From an uncultured Pelagibacteraceae bacterium (lineage in GTDB: Bacteria > Pseudomonadota > Alphaproteobacteria > Pelagibacterales > Pelagibacteraceae): 64,000 nt of DNA. Shown here piece by piece: positions 19,883-28,767 of this stretch. Made by a program: the position numbers and the translations under genes. Within the stretch, counting starts at the first letter, position 1; every line of letters begins with the position of its first letter. The stretch spans positions 208,203 through 272,202 of the forward strand of contig CACHPB010000002.1 in NCBI GenBank assembly GCA_902581585.1, read 5' to 3'. The notes under the pieces are model-generated. The model was given only the letters and a program-made list of their open reading frames with translations, was not told the DNA's origin and did not search any database.

Positions 19883-19897
19883 GTTCTATAAAAGTTC
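19883..19897 (-). promoter_or_regulatory. LexA operator (SOS box GTTC-N7-GTTC) of lexA
   Basis: The sequence GTTC (19883-19886), seven bases, GTTC (19894-19897) matches exactly the direct-repeat SOS box known for alphaproteobacterial LexA. It lies 23 to 37 bases upstream of the lexA start codon. On the lexA strand the spacer and second half contain TATAGA, a plausible -10 element, so a bound repressor would cover the promoter. An extra half-site, GAAC at 19862-19865, lies next to the start codon. Confidence 0.82.
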
Positions 19898-19944
19898 CTC
19901 AATTTTTACAACAGCTAAAAAGTATTATAAATATTGGAAAATTT

Positions 19945-20736
19945 CTATAAAAGAGAAAAAATACTATTATTTTCTAAATCTTTTAAAAGTGATTCACCAA
20001 TTAAAAAAGTGCTTATTGAGGTCCTGTTTTTTATATCAAGCAATTCATCTTTTGTTTTAAGACCACTCTCAGAAATTAGAGGGGAAGAGTGATTTGAAAC
20101 AACATCAAATATATCATAAGTTGTATTTATTTCAGTTTTAAGAGTTTTTAGGTTTCGATTATTTATACCAATTAAAGCATCCGGATATTTTACTGATTTT
20201 TCTGCCTCTTCAACTGTATGAACTTCAACAATTACACTCATATTATGTTTTAAAGCCTCCTCGTAAATTTCATCAGCAGTTTTTTCAGAAATACCGGCTA
20301 ATATAATCAGTACTGCATCGGCCCCGTAACTTTTTGCTAAAGGTACTTGAAATTTATCAACAAAAAAATCTTTACAAAGAATGGGTAATTCAATTTTTTT
20401 TTTTATTTCAGAAATATGAGATAGATTTCCTAAAAAAAAATCCTCTTCGGTTAATACAGACAAACATGTTACATTCTTAGAATTATATATATTGGCAATT
20501 TTAACTGGGTCATAATCATTTATCAAAATACCTGCAGACGGACTTGCTTTTTTTATTTCAGCAATTATGGATATTTTATTTTCTGAGTTATTTGTTTGTA
20601 TTTTCTTTTTAAAATCAAAAAAAAAGTCCTTCTCACTTATTGCATCCAATAAGCTGTTTATATCAATTTCAAGTTTTAATTTTTCAATTTTAGTTTTTTT
20701 TTGATCAATTATTTTCTGAAGGATATTTTCAGACAT
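19945..20736 (-). CDS. trpC: indole-3-glycerol phosphate synthase
   Basis: Fifth step of tryptophan synthesis, closing the indole ring from CdRP. The TIM-barrel motifs are intact: IAEIKKASPSAGIL (about residues 57-70), PILCKDFFVDKFQV near 118, GADAVLIILAG near 137, and IGINNRNLKTL near 190. It is monofunctional (263 residues, no TrpF fusion). It overlaps trpD by 8 bases and is the last trp gene of this cluster; trpF, trpB and trpA are not in the window. An 84-base gap with the SOS box separates it from lexA. Confidence 0.95.
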   Translation of the reverse strand: MSENILQKIIDQKKTKIEKLKLEIDINSLLDAISEKDFFFDFKKKIQTNNSENKISIIAEIKKASPSAGILINDYDPVKIANIYNSKNVTCLSVLTEEDFFLGNLSHISEIKKKIELPILCKDFFVDKFQVPLAKSYGADAVLIILAGISEKTADEIYEEALKHNMSVIVEVHTVEEAEKSVKYPDALIGINNRNLKTLKTEINTTYDIFDVVSNHSSPLISESGLKTKDELLDIKNRTSISTFLIGESLLKDLENNSIFSLL

Positions 20737-21721
20737 TTTGTAAACTTTTTATATATTTGAATGCTGCTCCAGACTTAATAAAACCTCTAGTATAATTATA
20801 AGCAATTTTAAAATCATCATATTTTTCAGATATCATTAATCCAGCTGCAGCATTTAAACATACAGCTTTTGAAAAATCATTATCTTCACCTTCAAAAATA
20901 TTTAAAATTTTATCAGAATTAAATTTAGCGTCATCTCCAATTAAATTTTCGAATTTATCAGCATTAATATTTAATTCATCTGGGTCAATTATAAACTCAG
21001 ATATTTCATTATTTTTTAGTTGCACAATATTAGTTTTGGCGTAAGGTGATATTTCATCTAGACCATCTTCACTATTTACAATCCAAGCAAATTTTAAATT
21101 TAAATTTTTAAGAGCATTCGCAAAAATTTTTAGAAGTTTGTTATCAAAAACACCAATTACCTGCCTCTCAACAAGTGCTGGGCTGCTTAATGGACCTATC
21201 ATATTAAAAATTGTCCTTTTTCCTATTTTTTTTCTTGTTGGACCAACATATTTCATTGCCGAGTGGTAATTTGGTGCGAACATAAAACCAAAATTATCAT
21301 TTTTAATCTGTTCCTCGATTTGTTTTGGTTCTAAGTTGATATTTATATTTAAGGCTTCAAGAACGTCAGCTGAACCACATTTTGATGAAACTGCTTTATT
21401 TCCATGCTTTGCTACTTTAATACCCATACTTGCTAACAACAGCGCTGATGCAGTTGAAATATTAAGAGTATCTTTTCCATCTCCTCCAGTACCACAGGTA
21501 TCAATGCAATTTTCAACTTTTACTCTTTTTGATTTATCTCTCAATATATACACACCTCCAGCTATTTCATCTGAAACCTCACCCTTGTCTGATAATAAAG
21601 TTAAAAAATCATAAATTTGTTGATCGCTGGCCTCACCATTCATTAAAATCTTAAATGCATTTTTACTTTCATCAAAATTTAAATTTATTTTGTTTCTGAG
21701 CTTTTCTAAAAATTGATCCAT
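20729..21721 (-). CDS. trpD: anthranilate phosphoribosyltransferase
   Basis: Transfers phosphoribosyl from PRPP to anthranilate. The glycine-rich PRPP motif DTCGTGGDGKDTLNIST is at about residues 79-95, followed by KHGNKAVSSKCGSADVLEAL near 110-129, and the GPTRKKIGKRTIFNMIGPLSSP anthranilate-site region near 165-185. It is 330 residues, full length. There is a 2-base gap after trpG and an 8-base overlap with trpC. Confidence 0.95.
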   Translation of the reverse strand: MDQFLEKLRNKINLNFDESKNAFKILMNGEASDQQIYDFLTLLSDKGEVSDEIAGGVYILRDKSKRVKVENCIDTCGTGGDGKDTLNISTASALLLASMGIKVAKHGNKAVSSKCGSADVLEALNININLEPKQIEEQIKNDNFGFMFAPNYHSAMKYVGPTRKKIGKRTIFNMIGPLSSPALVERQVIGVFDNKLLKIFANALKNLNLKFAWIVNSEDGLDEISPYAKTNIVQLKNNEISEFIIDPDELNINADKFENLIGDDAKFNSDKILNIFEGEDNDFSKAVCLNAAAGLMISEKYDDFKIAYNYTRGFIKSGAAFKYIKSLQNV

Positions 21722-21723
21722 TT

Positions 21724-22287
21724 TTACTCTTTTACAAAGTTCTCTAAAATTTTTAAACCATATTTAGTTTTGATACTTTCAGGATGAAATTGAACTCCAT
21801 GAATTTTATATTCTTTATGCATAACACCCATAATTGTCCCGTCAGATGTACTAGATGTAATTTTTAAATCTTTAGATAAGGATTTTCTATCAATTACTAA
21901 ACTATGATATCTGGTAGCTGTGAAATTTTTTGGTAAATTATTAAGAATACCAATTTTTTTATTTATAATATTGCTTGTCTTTCCATGTACAAGCTCTTTA
22001 GCTTGGGTTATCTTAGAACCAAATATTTGACCAATGATTTGATGACCTAAACAAACACCAAGAATCGGAATTTTTTTATACAAATTTTTTACTATCTTTA
22101 AACAATTTCCAGATTGATTAGGATTTCCAGGACCTGGAGATATTACAATTTTATTATACCTTTTTTTTAAAATAAAATGATGATCTACCTTATCATTTCT
22201 AAAAACATCTACTTTAGAAAAAGATGAAAGATAGTGATATAAATTGAATGTAAAACTATCATAATTATCAATTAAAATTATTTTCAT
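21724..22287 (-). CDS. trpG: anthranilate synthase glutamine amidotransferase subunit
   Basis: Class I glutamine amidotransferase supplying ammonia to TrpE (possibly shared with p-aminobenzoate synthase, as is common). The oxyanion segment SPGPGNP near residues 51-57, the nucleophile in LGVCLGHQIIG near 76-86, and the His-Glu pair in VQFHPESI near 168-175 form the complete catalytic triad. It is 187 residues. It lies 5 bases after trpE and 2 bases before trpD, in one operon. Confidence 0.95.
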   Translation of the reverse strand: MKIILIDNYDSFTFNLYHYLSSFSKVDVFRNDKVDHHFILKKRYNKIVISPGPGNPNQSGNCLKIVKNLYKKIPILGVCLGHQIIGQIFGSKITQAKELVHGKTSNIINKKIGILNNLPKNFTATRYHSLVIDRKSLSKDLKITSSTSDGTIMGVMHKEYKIHGVQFHPESIKTKYGLKILENFVKE

Positions 22288-22292
22288 AATCC

Positions 22293-23750
22293 TTATTCCA
22301 AAGCTTTAATTAAAGCTTTTGCTTTATTTACAGTTTCATTAAACTCATTAATGGGTTTGCTATCTGCTACAATTCCTGCACCTGATTGCACGTAAAATTT
22401 CTTATTTTTAGAAATTGCTGTTCTAAGCGCTATACAAGTGTCAAAATCGCCATTCGCTGAAAAGTAACCAATCCCACCAGCGTACACCTTTCTTCTTGTT
22501 GTTTCTAACTCATCAATAATTTCCATGGCTCTTATTTTTGGTGCACCTGAAACAGTTCCAGCAGGAAAACCAGCCAGCAAGGTATCAAATTTACCAAATT
22601 TTTTATTGAATATACCCTCAACGTTGGAAACTATATGCATCACATGAGAATATCTCTCTATTTTAAAGCTTTCAGTTACTTTAACAGAGTTTATTTTAGA
22701 AACTTTTCCAGTGTCATTTCTTCCAAGGTCAAGAAGCATTAAGTGTTCAGAAAGTTCTTTTTTATCTTTTAAAAGATCTTTTTCATAGAATTTATCTTCT
22801 TTTTTATTTTTACCTCTAGGTCTTGTACCAGCAATAGGTCTTATAGTTATCTTATTATCTCTAAGCCTCACAAGTATCTCAGGGCTTGCGCCTATAATTT
22901 GGAAATCTTCAAAGTTAAAAAAATACATAAAAGGAGAGGGGTTAGTAATTCGTAATTTTTTATAAATATCTATTGGTTCTTTATTAAGATCAGTTTCAAA
23001 CCTTTGACTTAGAACAACTTGAAAAATATCTCCAATTTTAATGTAATTTTTAGCTTTAATTACATTGTCTAAAAATTTTTTCTTTGAGATGTTTGATTTA
23101 ATTTTAGGTCTAGAGAGATTTACATTTGATGATTTAATCTTCAAATTATAGTTTGATAAAAAAATCATCTCCTCAATTTCTTTTTGAATTTGATCATATT
23201 TTGCCTCATAATTCTTGATTTTTTCATCAGAAAAACAGTTAACTATAAAAAATAATTTTTTTTCAGCATTATCAAAAACTATAAGGTTCCTAGGCCTTAA
23301 TATTCTTGCATCAGGAATTTGAAGATCATCTTTTGTACTATTCGGAATTCTTTCAATATATCTTATTATATCATAAGAGAAGTATCCCGAAATTATTGAA
23401 CTAATAGGTGGTAATTCTTTAGGTATTTCAAACTTAAAATCTTCAATAATTTTTTCAATATTATTCTTTGGTTTTCCTTTTAGTTTCTTTTTTTTATTTT
23501 CATAATTTAAAACGCAGTTATTATTATTAAATTCCCATATTTTGTCAGGATTTCTCCCAAAAATAGTATATCTACCTTTTATAAAACCCTTTTCAACCGA
23601 CTCAAAAATGAAACTATTTCTTACATTTAAAAAGTTATTTATTAAATTCTCTATTTCTTTTAATCCATTAGATTTGAATGAATAGTAAAGAACCTGGTTT
23701 ATATTCTTTAAGTGATTTTTCTTGAATAATTTTAGACCAATATTCAACAT
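22293..23750 (-). CDS. trpE: anthranilate synthase component I
   Basis: Converts chorismate to anthranilate. The chorismate-binding C-terminal half shows FQVVLSQRFE, FQIIGASPEILVRL, IRPIAGTRPRG, LDLGRNDTGKVSK and AGFPAGTVSGAPK in the expected order. At 485 residues it is standard. The N-terminal LLES-type Trp-inhibition motif is only weakly recognisable (FIFESVEKG), so feedback sensitivity cannot be confirmed by eye. Its ATG shares one base with the stop of the upstream ppiD-like gene. Confidence 0.94.
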   Translation of the reverse strand: MLNIGLKLFKKNHLKNINQVLYYSFKSNGLKEIENLINNFLNVRNSFIFESVEKGFIKGRYTIFGRNPDKIWEFNNNNCVLNYENKKKKLKGKPKNNIEKIIEDFKFEIPKELPPISSIISGYFSYDIIRYIERIPNSTKDDLQIPDARILRPRNLIVFDNAEKKLFFIVNCFSDEKIKNYEAKYDQIQKEIEEMIFLSNYNLKIKSSNVNLSRPKIKSNISKKKFLDNVIKAKNYIKIGDIFQVVLSQRFETDLNKEPIDIYKKLRITNPSPFMYFFNFEDFQIIGASPEILVRLRDNKITIRPIAGTRPRGKNKKEDKFYEKDLLKDKKELSEHLMLLDLGRNDTGKVSKINSVKVTESFKIERYSHVMHIVSNVEGIFNKKFGKFDTLLAGFPAGTVSGAPKIRAMEIIDELETTRRKVYAGGIGYFSANGDFDTCIALRTAISKNKKFYVQSGAGIVADSKPINEFNETVNKAKALIKALE

Positions 23751-25171
23751 TATCTAAAATAATTTTTTACTCTATCAATTGTCTGATTAAAGATTTTTAC
23801 TTTATATTTTGAATTTAATGAAAGATCATACGATGTATAAATATCGTTGATTAAATCATTGTTTGATTTTGTTGTATATTCTTTGATATTATCAGCATTT
23901 TTATCTATATCAGAGAAATAAATACTATTTATTCTTGATAAATAAACTTTATCTTTTTCTCCAGTAACTAACGTAAAACTTTTATTTGGCAAAGTATAAA
24001 TAAGATTGACCGACTCCGAGTCAAAAACTTGATTATCATTAAGACTTTCTAATGTGACAGATTTAATATTTTTTTCTTCTTTTGATATTTTAATAAATTC
24101 ATCTTCATTAAATTTTTTCTCATCAATTTTTTCAAAAATATATTTATTAAACTCAAATTTCTTTTTCAAAACTATGTTTTTTTTTAAACTTTCCAAAAAA
24201 TAAGGGTCATTGAAATTTGGTATTTTTTTTTTGAGATTTGAAATTTCAAATATTAAATAATAATCATTTTTATCGATTAATTGTATTTTATCCTCGTTTC
24301 TTTTAGAGTATATTTCTTGAAGTGTTTCATCTGAATTGTCATCTAATATAAAATTTTTTATCTCATTAGGCTTTAAATTATAAACCTCATTAATTTCTTT
24401 AATACTTGATCCATTTAGTATGCTGTTTTCGATTTCATCAATTTTTTTGAAAAATTCGTCGTTAAATTCATCAATTTCAATTAAACTTTGAGGAGTTATT
24501 TTTGCATATGAAATATCAATAAAGTCCATTTTTAAAATATCTTGATTGTTTTTAATGAAATCGTCTATTTCTGAATCTGTTACAGTCTTATCATGAACTA
24601 AATCAAGGTCTAGAAATTCGACATCAATTTTTTTATTTTCATTTATAAAAATTTTATTTTTTAAAAAATGAGGAGATTTAATTCCTCCGCTAATATATTT
24701 AAATAAATTTTTCTTTAATTCTTGTTTTTTTAATGAATTTTCAAAACTTGATGCTGTAAGATTATTTTCTAATAAAAATTTTTCATATTTTACTCTTGAG
24801 AATTTATTGTTATCATCCAGTAAAATTGCATTAGATCTAATTTTATTTGCTAAGGCTTTCTCAGAAAGAGATACGTTTAATTCTTTTATCTCCATGTCGA
24901 TTAATTTCTCAGATATGAGCTCTGATAAAATTTGTTCTATAATATTATTATCTAGGTTTGCTTTAATAATATCATTTGTAAGCCTGGACTCGTTTATAAA
25001 GTTTACAAAGTCCTTAGATGAAATTGCTTCATTATTAATCTTTGCAACATTGTTTGTGTTTCCTCCACTAAATACACTTCCCATTCCCCAAAATACAAAT
25101 GGGATTATAATAATTCCAACCAATACTCCTGCAAGTTTAGAATTTGAAAAACCTCTTAATTTACCAATCAT
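23750..25171 (-). CDS. PpiD/SurA_N-type membrane-anchored periplasmic chaperone, parvulin domain not evident
   Basis: The N-terminal MIGKLRGFSNSKLAGVLVG segment followed by one hydrophobic span (about residues 13-35) and the SurA_N-like region (VAKINNEAISSKDFVNFIN, about 42-60) match the PpiD family, which helps fold proteins emerging from the Sec translocon. Family members are usually about 600 residues with a central parvulin domain. This one is 473 residues, and I see no parvulin signature (no RHIL-type strand or GG-x-LG motif) after residue 190, so it may be a chaperone without isomerase activity. It is first in the trp operon, a conserved alphaproteobacterial position beside tpiA. Confidence 0.78.
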   Translation of the reverse strand: MIGKLRGFSNSKLAGVLVGIIIIPFVFWGMGSVFSGGNTNNVAKINNEAISSKDFVNFINESRLTNDIIKANLDNNIIEQILSELISEKLIDMEIKELNVSLSEKALANKIRSNAILLDDNNKFSRVKYEKFLLENNLTASSFENSLKKQELKKNLFKYISGGIKSPHFLKNKIFINENKKIDVEFLDLDLVHDKTVTDSEIDDFIKNNQDILKMDFIDISYAKITPQSLIEIDEFNDEFFKKIDEIENSILNGSSIKEINEVYNLKPNEIKNFILDDNSDETLQEIYSKRNEDKIQLIDKNDYYLIFEISNLKKKIPNFNDPYFLESLKKNIVLKKKFEFNKYIFEKIDEKKFNEDEFIKISKEEKNIKSVTLESLNDNQVFDSESVNLIYTLPNKSFTLVTGEKDKVYLSRINSIYFSDIDKNADNIKEYTTKSNNDLINDIYTSYDLSLNSKYKVKIFNQTIDRVKNYFR

Positions 25172-25190
25172 ATTATATAGTCTTTATTTA

Positions 25191-25218
25191 TTGAACTAAA
25201 AAAAAATAAACATATAAA
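25191..25218 (+). promoter_or_regulatory. candidate sigma70 promoter of tpiA
   Basis: TTGAAC (25191-25196) and TATAAA (25213-25218) with a 16-base A-rich spacer form a near-consensus promoter in the 61-base divergent gap between the ppiD-like gene and tpiA. The predicted start of transcription would lie only a few bases before the tpiA ATG at 25233, so the mRNA would be leaderless or nearly so; no Shine-Dalgarno is visible. Confidence 0.45.
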
Positions 25219-25232
25219 TTATATTAATCACT

Positions 25233-25979
25233 ATGACAAATAATAAAATGTATTTCATTGCTAACTGGAAGATGTTTGGGTCATTAAAGTTAGTTAATTC
25301 ATTAAATAATGTAATAACTTACTCAAAAAAAAATAAACTCAAGGCCAAGATTGTATATTGTCCACCTTACACATTGCTTAAATCTTTTGTAGATAAAACA
25401 AAAAATTCAAATATTCAGATTGGGGCCCAGGATTGTCATATAAATTCAAATTATGGACCGTTTACTGGAGCAATAAGTTCCAAGATGATTAAAGATTTAG
25501 GAGCGAAATTTGTTATAATTGGACACTCTGAAACAAGAGAGGAAAATGATAATAAAAAAATTAACTTAAAAATAAAATCTGCACTTAATGAAAAATTAAA
25601 TGTTATTTTTTGTATAGGTGAAAAACTAATTGATAAAAAAAAAAAAAGAACGAATTCTGTTTTAAAAAAACAATTGCTAGAGGGTTTAAAAGATTTAAAT
25701 AAATTAAATAAAGTTATAATCGCATATGAACCTGTATGGTCAATTGGTACAGGAATTATTCCAACTGAAAATAATCTAATAAAAAACATTAAATTTATAA
25801 AATATACTTTAAAGAGATCAAAAAGATTTCCAAAATCAAAGGTTTTGTATGGAGGCTCTGTTAATCCAAAAAATATAAAAAATTTAATGGGAATCGATAA
25901 TATTGACGGTTTTTTGATAGGTGGCGCATCCATTAATGAAAAAATATTTATTGATATAATGAAAAAATCAATTAATTAG
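25233..25979 (+). CDS. tpiA: triosephosphate isomerase
   Basis: Interconverts dihydroxyacetone phosphate and glyceraldehyde 3-phosphate. Catalytic residues are visible: Lys in FIANWKMFG (about residue 13), His in IIGHSETRE (about 97), Glu in AYEPVWSIGTG (about 164), and phosphate-binding loops LYGGSVNPKN and FLIGGASI. It is 248 residues, full length. It starts a plus-strand run tpiA-secG-pyrG-kdsA-eno that is conserved in alphaproteobacteria. Confidence 0.96.
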   Translation: MTNNKMYFIANWKMFGSLKLVNSLNNVITYSKKNKLKAKIVYCPPYTLLKSFVDKTKNSNIQIGAQDCHINSNYGPFTGAISSKMIKDLGAKFVIIGHSETREENDNKKINLKIKSALNEKLNVIFCIGEKLIDKKKKRTNSVLKKQLLEGLKDLNKLNKVIIAYEPVWSIGTGIIPTENNLIKNIKFIKYTLKRSKRFPKSKVLYGGSVNPKNIKNLMGIDNIDGFLIGGASINEKIFIDIMKKSIN

Positions 25980-25984
25980 GCTCC

Positions 25985-26287
25985 GTGGAAAACATACTAT
26001 TAATTATAAATATAATATTGGCAGCAATACTTGTATTGCTTGTTTTGCTTCAAAAATCAGAAGGTGGAGCTCTTGGTATTGGTGTTTCTCAAGATAACTT
26101 TATGTTTTCAAGAACAGCTGGTAATTTTATGACTAAAGCAACAGCAATTGTTGCAACGCTATTCATAATTTGCAGCCTAGGATTAACTATAATTTCAAGG
26201 GGAGATCTTCCATCAAATACGTCTGTAATTGATAAAATTGAGGAAAATGCAGACGACGCTCCAAAATTACCAGAAAATAATAATTAA
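25985..26287 (+). CDS. secG: preprotein translocase subunit SecG
   Basis: Small membrane subunit of the SecYEG channel. The 100-residue protein has two hydrophobic spans (about residues 4-22 and 53-73) flanking the family motif LLQKSEGGALGIGVSQDNFMF split around residue 25-45. The start is GTG at 25985, only 5 bases after tpiA, and gives the normal N-terminus. The acidic C-terminal tail is typical of alphaproteobacterial SecG. Confidence 0.92.
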   Translation: MENILLIINIILAAILVLLVLLQKSEGGALGIGVSQDNFMFSRTAGNFMTKATAIVATLFIICSLGLTIISRGDLPSNTSVIDKIEENADDAPKLPENNN

Positions 26288-26327
26288 TACTTTTATTTTT
26301 ATAAATCATTGGCTATAACATAATTCC

Positions 26328-27950
26328 ATGGCGCGATATATATTTGTCACTGGCGGCGTGGTTTCATCACTTGGAAAAGGTTTGTCATCAGCTTCACTTG
26401 GTTATTTACTAAGATCTCAAGGATACAAAGTCAGGATAAGAAAAATGGATCCTTATTTAAATGTTGATCCAGGTACAATGAGTCCATTTCAACATGGTGA
26501 AGTTTTTGTAACCGATGATGGTGCCGAAACAGATTTAGATTTAGGACATTATGAGAGATTTACGGATATATCGGCAAAACAATCTGACAACATTACAACA
26601 GGCAGAATATATAGTGACATAATTAAAAAAGAGAGAAGAGGTGGTTATTTAGGCAAAACAGTTCAAGTTATACCTCATGTTACAGATAGAATAAAAGAGT
26701 TTATTAAAAAGGATATTACAAATGAAGATTTTGTAATTTGTGAAATTGGAGGAACAGTAGGTGATATTGAAAGTTTACCATTTTTAGAGGCCATAAGGCA
26801 ATTTTCAAACGATAATGGAAGATCAAAATCTTTATTTATCCATCTAACATTTGTTCCTTTTTTGAAATCATCAGATGAAATTAAGACAAAACCAACCCAA
26901 CATTCTGTAAAAGAGTTAAGAAGTATAGGAATTCAACCCGATATCGTTATATGCAGATCTCAACAATCTATTCCTTTTGATCAACGAAGAAAAATATCTT
27001 TATTTTGTAATGTAGATATCGAAAATGTTATTGAAACAGTTGATGTAAAAACTATTTATGAGGCTCCAATAAGTTTTTTTAATCAAAAATTAGATAAGCA
27101 AGTATTAAAATTTTTTAAATTAAAATCAAAAAAAAGACCAAACTTGTTACCTTGGAAAAAAATAACTAAGATAGTTCTTAATACTAAAAAAACAGTTAAT
27201 ATCGCGATCATAGGAAAATATGTAAATCTAAAAGATGCTTACAAGTCTCTTGATGAAGCTCTTACACACGGAGGAATCTTTAACAAAATTAAGGTAAACT
27301 TAGTAAGAATTGAGTCCGATAAGCTTAGATTAAATGAGATAAATCCTAAATTAAAAAATGTTTCAGGAATATTGATACCCGGAGGATTTGGCAAGAGAGG
27401 AACAGAGGGAAAAATTGAGGCAATTAGATATGCTAGGGAAAAAAAAATACCTTTTTTAGGAATTTGTTTTGGAATGCAAATGGCAATGGTTGAATTTGCT
27501 AGAAATATCTTGAGAATTAAAGAAGCTGGATCTAGTGAATTAGATAAAAATTGTTTCCCTGTAATAGGATTAATTGATGAATGGAACAAAGATGGAAAAA
27601 TTATAAAGGGAACTGATAAAAACCTTGGAGGAACAATGAGATTGGGTCTTTATGAGGCAAAACTAAGAAACAATTCTGCCATAAAAAGAATTTACAAATC
27701 TAATATGATTAAAGAGAGACATAGACACAGGTATGAGGCCAATATAAACTTAATGCAAAAATTTGAACAAAAAGGTTTGATGTTTTCAGGAGTTTCTCCA
27801 GATAATAAATTACCTGAAATTATTGAGTTAAAAAATCACCCATGGTTTATTGGTGTTCAATTTCATCCAGAATTTAAATCTAGACCTTTAAATCCTCATC
27901 CACTATTCTCATCATTTATTAAAGCTGCAAAATCTTTTAATGGAAAATAA
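26328..27950 (+). CDS. pyrG: CTP synthase
   Basis: Makes CTP from UTP with glutamine nitrogen. The synthase domain opens with [20 protein letters not shown] (residues 5-24) and continues with [20 protein letters not shown]. The C-terminal glutaminase domain has the nucleophile in [10 protein letters not shown] near 380-389 and the His-Glu pair in VQFHPEF near 513-519. At 540 residues it is normal. It overlaps kdsA by 11 bases. The UMP kinase gene (pyrH) that feeds this step is not in the window. Confidence 0.96.
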   Translation: MARYIFVTGGVVSSLGKGLSSASLGYLLRSQGYKVRIRKMDPYLNVDPGTMSPFQHGEVFVTDDGAETDLDLGHYERFTDISAKQSDNITTGRIYSDIIKKERRGGYLGKTVQVIPHVTDRIKEFIKKDITNEDFVICEIGGTVGDIESLPFLEAIRQFSNDNGRSKSLFIHLTFVPFLKSSDEIKTKPTQHSVKELRSIGIQPDIVICRSQQSIPFDQRRKISLFCNVDIENVIETVDVKTIYEAPISFFNQKLDKQVLKFFKLKSKKRPNLLPWKKITKIVLNTKKTVNIAIIGKYVNLKDAYKSLDEALTHGGIFNKIKVNLVRIESDKLRLNEINPKLKNVSGILIPGGFGKRGTEGKIEAIRYAREKKIPFLGICFGMQMAMVEFARNILRIKEAGSSELDKNCFPVIGLIDEWNKDGKIIKGTDKNLGGTMRLGLYEAKLRNNSAIKRIYKSNMIKERHRHRYEANINLMQKFEQKGLMFSGVSPDNKLPEIIELKNHPWFIGVQFHPEFKSRPLNPHPLFSSFIKAAKSFNGK

Positions 27951-28764
27951 AGTAATAAATTGTAACGGTATACAGATTTCAAACAAAAATAAAATTTGTT
28001 TAATATCAGGGCCTTGCCAACTTGAGACAGAACAACATGCTTTAGATATGGCAGGAAAAATTAAAGATGTAACAACTAAATATAATATTGGTTTTATTTA
28101 TAAAACTTCATTTGATAAAGCAAACAGGACTAGCCTTAAAGGCCAACGTGGTGCTGGATTAGAAAATTCATTACCTGTATTTGACAAAATTAAAAAAGAT
28201 ATAAATGTTCCAATTCTTACTGATATACATAATCAAGAACAATGTTCTGTAGTCGCGCCTCACGTAGATGTGCTTCAAATACCAGCTTTTCTTTGTAGAC
28301 AAACAGACCTGCTAGTTGCTGCAGCAAAAACCAATAAAATTATTAATGTAAAGAAAGGTCAATTTCTTGCTCCATGGGATATGGTCAATGTAACTAAAAA
28401 AATTTCAGAAAGCGGGAATGATAATATTTTAGTCACAGAGAGAGGTGCTAGTTTTGGCTATAATACACTAGTATCAGATATGAGATCTATTCCTATCATG
28501 TCTAAGAATGGTTACCCGGTAGTTTTTGACGGGACTCATTCAGTTCAACAACCTGGTGGTTTAGGTGAAAAAAGTGGCGGTCAAAGAGAATTTGTTGAAT
28601 ACCTATCTAGAGCAGCAACTGCCGTAGGCATAGCTGCTATTTTTTTAGAAACTCATCAAGACCCTGATAATGCTCCATCTGATGGTCCCAACATGGTACC
28701 TTTAAACAAATTAGACGAGCTAATAAATCAAATTGTGGAAATTGATAATTTAGTTAAAAAATAA
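27940..28764 (+). CDS. kdsA: 2-dehydro-3-deoxyphosphooctonate aldolase (KDO-8-P synthase)
   Basis: Condenses arabinose 5-phosphate and PEP to KDO-8-P for the lipopolysaccharide core. Key motifs: LISGPCQLE near residue 20, [22 protein letters not shown] near 54-75, [11 protein letters not shown] near 138, and [11 protein letters not shown] near 196. It is 274 residues. It starts inside pyrG and is followed 3 bases later by eno. It shows the cell makes KDO-containing lipid A, in line with the complete lpx set upstream. Confidence 0.95.
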   Translation: MENKVINCNGIQISNKNKICLISGPCQLETEQHALDMAGKIKDVTTKYNIGFIYKTSFDKANRTSLKGQRGAGLENSLPVFDKIKKDINVPILTDIHNQEQCSVVAPHVDVLQIPAFLCRQTDLLVAAAKTNKIINVKKGQFLAPWDMVNVTKKISESGNDNILVTERGASFGYNTLVSDMRSIPIMSKNGYPVVFDGTHSVQQPGGLGEKSGGQREFVEYLSRAATAVGIAAIFLETHQDPDNAPSDGPNMVPLNKLDELINQIVEIDNLVKK

Positions 28765-28767
28765 TAA

